From Streptomyces sp. 130 (GTDB lineage Bacteria; Actinomycetota; Actinomycetes; Streptomycetales; Streptomycetaceae): a DNA stretch of 48,836 nt. Below are positions 46,650 to 48,836 of the stretch, in pieces (the stretch's first letter is position 1; the number at the start of each line of letters is the position of its first letter). The notes under the pieces are model-generated. The model was not told where the DNA came from, made no database searches, and was given only the letters and a program-made list of their open reading frames with translations. Made by a program: the position numbers and the translations under genes. Where the stretch lies: positions 1 to 48,836 of the forward strand of contig NZ_VJNO01000044.1 in NCBI RefSeq assembly GCF_007096885.1, given 5' to 3'.

Positions 46650-48134
46650 ATGACGGTGACAGAGGACGGCCCCGAGATCGTGGCCGGGACCGAGGCATTC
46701 GGTCCCGGTATCGACCCCGAGCGGCTCGCCGTCTGCCTGAGCGTGCTGAACGAACTCGACACCATCGAGATCGACCACCCGGACGCCATCGTGGTACGCC
46801 GGGCCACCGCCGGGATCTACCGGACCGTGAAGCAGCGGCGCCGCCAGGAGCGCCGGGCCGCCAAGACCGCACACGACAAGGCGGTGACCGAGGCCACCGC
46901 CACCGGCTCGGCCGAGCGCATCGACGACGAGACCCAAGGGGTCCTGCCGTCCTCGTCCGCCAAGAGCGAGATCGCCGGCATCCTGCAGCGCCCCCGGTCC
47001 TGCTACGTGTGCAAGACGCGGTACGTCGAGGTCGACGCGTTCTACCACCAGCTCTGCCAGGACTGCGCCCGGGAGAACCGCGCCCGCCGCGACGCGCGCA
47101 CCGACCTGACGGGCCGCCGGGCGCTGCTCACGGGCGGCCGCGCCAAGATCGGCATGTACATCGCGCTGCGGCTGCTCCGCGACGGCGCGCACACCACGAT
47201 CACCACGCGCTTCCCCAACGACGCGATCCGCCGCTTCAAGGCGATGGAGGACAGCGACGAGTGGATCCACCGCCTGAAGATCGTCGGCATCGACCTGCGC
47301 GACCCGGCCCAGGTGGTCGCCCTCGCCGACTCGGTGGCCGCCGAGGGCCCGCTCGACATCCTGATCAACAACGCGGCGCAGACGGTCCGCCGCTCCCAGC
47401 AGGCGTACAGCGAACTGCTGGCCGCCGAGTCCGCCCCGCTGCCCGCCGGTGAACTGCCCGCCGCCGAGGTCATCGGCACCTTCGGCAGCGGCAGCGTCGA
47501 CCGGGTGGCCGCGCTGCCCGCGGCGCGCAAGGAGCTGCTGAGCGCGCAGGAGGTCACGGACCTGGCCCTGGTCAGCGGTTCGGCGTCGCCGGCCCGGATC
47601 GCCGCCGGCACCGCGATCGACGCCGGCGGTCTCGTTCCGGACCTGCACGACACCAACAGCTGGATCCAGACAGTCGACGAGGTCGAGCCGATCGAGCTGC
47701 TGGAAGTCCAGCTCTGCAACTCCACCGCGCCGTTCATCCTGATCAGCCGGCTCCGCCCGGCCATGGCGGCGACCGCGGCCAAGCACTCCTACGTGGTCAA
47801 CGTCTCCGCCATGGAGGGCGTGTTCGGGCGCGGCTACAAGGGCGCGGGGCACCCGCACACCAACATGGCCAAGGCCGCGCTGAACATGCTGACCCGCACC
47901 AGCGCCCAGGAGATGTTCGAGAAGGACGGCATCCTGATGACCGCCGTCGACACCGGCTGGATCACCGACGAGCGACCGCACCCGGACAAGATGAGGCTGG
48001 CGGAGGAGGGCTTCCACGCCCCGCTCGACCTGGTCGACGGCGCCGCCCGGGTCTACGACCCCATCGTGCGCGGCGAGGCCGGCGAGGTGCTGTACGGCTG
48101 CTTCCTGAAGGACTACGCCCCCGCCAACTGGTAG
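46650..48134 (+). CDS. SDR-fold protein with N-terminal zinc ribbon
   Basis: A 494-residue protein of unknown reaction. The N-terminal ~115 residues are charged and helical. A Cys4 zinc-ribbon follows (CYVC at 118-121, CQDC at 136-139). A Rossmann SDR domain starts near 155 with LLTGGRAKIGMYIALRLLRD in place of TGxxxGxG. The NNAA motif (ILINNAAQT) and the catalytic-type serine (NVSAMEG, Ser386) are present. The YxxxK motif reads TNMAK (404-408), so the catalytic tyrosine is replaced by Thr and classical oxidoreductase activity is doubtful. A ~70-residue insertion (about 255-330) lies between NNAA and the serine. It is divergent from the sigma gene and may belong to its stress regulon. Confidence 0.88.
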   Translation: MTVTEDGPEIVAGTEAFGPGIDPERLAVCLSVLNELDTIEIDHPDAIVVRRATAGIYRTVKQRRRQERRAAKTAHDKAVTEATATGSAERIDDETQGVLPSSSAKSEIAGILQRPRSCYVCKTRYVEVDAFYHQLCQDCARENRARRDARTDLTGRRALLTGGRAKIGMYIALRLLRDGAHTTITTRFPNDAIRRFKAMEDSDEWIHRLKIVGIDLRDPAQVVALADSVAAEGPLDILINNAAQTVRRSQQAYSELLAAESAPLPAGELPAAEVIGTFGSGSVDRVAALPAARKELLSAQEVTDLALVSGSASPARIAAGTAIDAGGLVPDLHDTNSWIQTVDEVEPIELLEVQLCNSTAPFILISRLRPAMAATAAKHSYVVNVSAMEGVFGRGYKGAGHPHTNMAKAALNMLTRTSAQEMFEKDGILMTAVDTGWITDERPHPDKMRLAEEGFHAPLDLVDGAARVYDPIVRGEAGEVLYGCFLKDYAPANW

Positions 48135-48163
48135 GGGAGCGAAGGTCGTCGCCCCGGATGCGG

Positions 48164-48199
48164 AGACCCGGCAGGGATGATTCCCTGGCCGGGTCTTTT
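48164..48199 (+). terminator. Intrinsic terminator after the SDR gene
   Basis: AGACCCGG and AGGGA pair with TCCCT and CCGGGTCT around a TGAT loop, followed by TTTT. This is one of the few terminators here with a T-tract. Confidence 0.85.
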
Positions 48200-48274
48200 C
48201 CGTAGACGGTGGCTGAAAGTGACCTATGGCACACGATCCATCGAGCGCGGAAGCGCTCATTTGGTTACTCTGAT

Positions 48275-48415
48275 GTGAACGGACGTCATCGAGGAGTCCA
48301 CGAACCTTCCTCGACCGTCCTGGGACAGGCTTGTCAACCAAGTCGCCGTCCCGCCCCCGTACCCGGCGCCACCGCGACCGAACTGTTCCTGCCCCTGCCC
48401 CGCATGGGCGGCTGA
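48275..48415 (+). CDS. Possible small peptide gene upstream of the 58-aa gene
   Basis: A 46-codon GTG-initiated frame ending LFLPLPRMGG. A TACTCT -10 candidate at 48266-48271 lies close enough for near-leaderless transcription. No Shine-Dalgarno is visible and composition is Arg/Pro-rich, so coding is uncertain. It may instead be the 5' leader of the next gene. The rest of 48200-48479 holds no other signal I can support. Confidence 0.25.
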   Translation: MNGRHRGVHEPSSTVLGQACQPSRRPAPVPGATATELFLPLPRMGG

Positions 48416-48479
48416 TTACCGGCAATGAGAACCGGAGCGTCGGCGACGCCCGGGGCTACGCGACACGAAGGAGTGCGCG

Positions 48480-48656
48480 GTGACGACACCGGAATTGACG
48501 AAGCAAGAGGAGCGGCCCGCCGAACGGCACGGAAAGCCGGGGCGCGGCGGCGACAAGCTCCAGAACATCGAGGTCTGGGCCAGGTCCGCGCCGATCCGTC
48601 TGGCCGGCTACGAGGACGACCTCGCCGAGCCGCACATCCTGCCCGGCATCGACTGA
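48480..48656 (+). CDS. 58-aa peptide, possible RiPP precursor
   Basis: A 58-residue peptide starting GTG at 48480, with AAGGAG exactly six bases upstream, a strong translation signal. The first half is very polar (KQEERPAERHGKPGRGGDK) and resembles a flexible leader. The second half is distinct and compact (IEVWARSAPIRLAGYEDD then LAEPHILPGID). It has no cysteine, signal peptide or membrane helix. This leader-core division, the small size and position at the head of a plus-strand group fit a ribosomal peptide precursor or cofactor-like peptide. No modifying enzyme is visible, since the sequence degenerates 20 bases later. No known class recognised; a small regulatory or structural protein is the alternative. 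Confidence 0.7.
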   Translation: MTTPELTKQEERPAERHGKPGRGGDKLQNIEVWARSAPIRLAGYEDDLAEPHILPGID

Positions 48657-48675
48657 CCCCTCGGACACCCGCCGC

Positions 48676-48836
<161 letters not shown>

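Overview
The window is a 48.8 kb stretch of very high-GC DNA with dense genes, frequent GTG starts, strong purine-rich ribosome binding sites, long GC-rich terminator hairpins and gene families typical of Streptomyces. These include secreted CBM-bearing glycoside hydrolases, CebR-type operators, SpoIIE-type phosphatases with a SigB/SigF-like sigma factor, and an Rpf protein. Both ends (about 1-100 and 48676-48836) are poly-C/poly-G rich and look like poor assembly ends, so the last gene cluster is cut off.

Layout. 0.1-2.2 kb: a tightly overlapping three-gene operon (nucleotidyltransferase, BON-like protein, metallophosphoesterase) and a small membrane protein. 2.4-4 kb: a catalase. 4.1-7.3 kb: a divergent hemicellulase pair, GH62 arabinofuranosidase and GH10 xylanase, around a control region with two identical CGAAATATTTCG palindromes and a LacI-type operator. 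7.4-11.4 kb: an accessory patch with an unrecognised 391-aa protein, an AbiEii-type toxin gene with its partner (both transcription units look leaderless), a frameshifted remnant and non-coding DNA. 11.5-18.2 kb: housekeeping and regulatory genes (panD, GNAT, racemase-like protein, proline-rich peptide, tandem MarR regulators, a PLP decarboxylase with a PucR regulator, MgtC).

18.4-33 kb is a plant-glucan utilisation region. A cellulose-type LPMO and a GH5 cellulase flank a LacI regulator, and both have perfect CebR boxes (TGGGAGCGCTCCCA). Next come a TetR regulator, a sugar ABC operon (binding protein, two permeases, GH1 beta-glucosidase, no ATPase) divergent from a ROK repressor, and a GH3-lacI operon. 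That operon carries a second operator type, GGAGAGCGCTCTCC, before each of its two genes; a third copy lies upstream of the tetR gene. The expected logic is that secreted enzymes release oligosaccharides, ABC transporters import them, GH1/GH3 hydrolyse them in the cytoplasm, and LacI/ROK repressors sense the imported sugars.

33-39 kb: a decayed lipoprotein-like remnant, an Rpf-LysM-M23 cell-wall hydrolase, an EamA transporter and a secreted GH92 alpha-mannosidase with its own LacI-type operator. 39-46.5 kb is a stress-signalling block: STAS antagonist, MarR regulator, divergent SpoIIE-like protein, RsbW-like ATPase, Rcp1-like response regulator, CHASE3 histidine kinase, REC-PP2C phosphatase and a SigB/SigF-type sigma factor. 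46.6-48.1 kb: an unusual SDR with an N-terminal zinc ribbon and no catalytic tyrosine. The window closes with a 58-aa peptide gene behind an excellent ribosome binding site, possibly a RiPP precursor whose processing genes would lie beyond the end.
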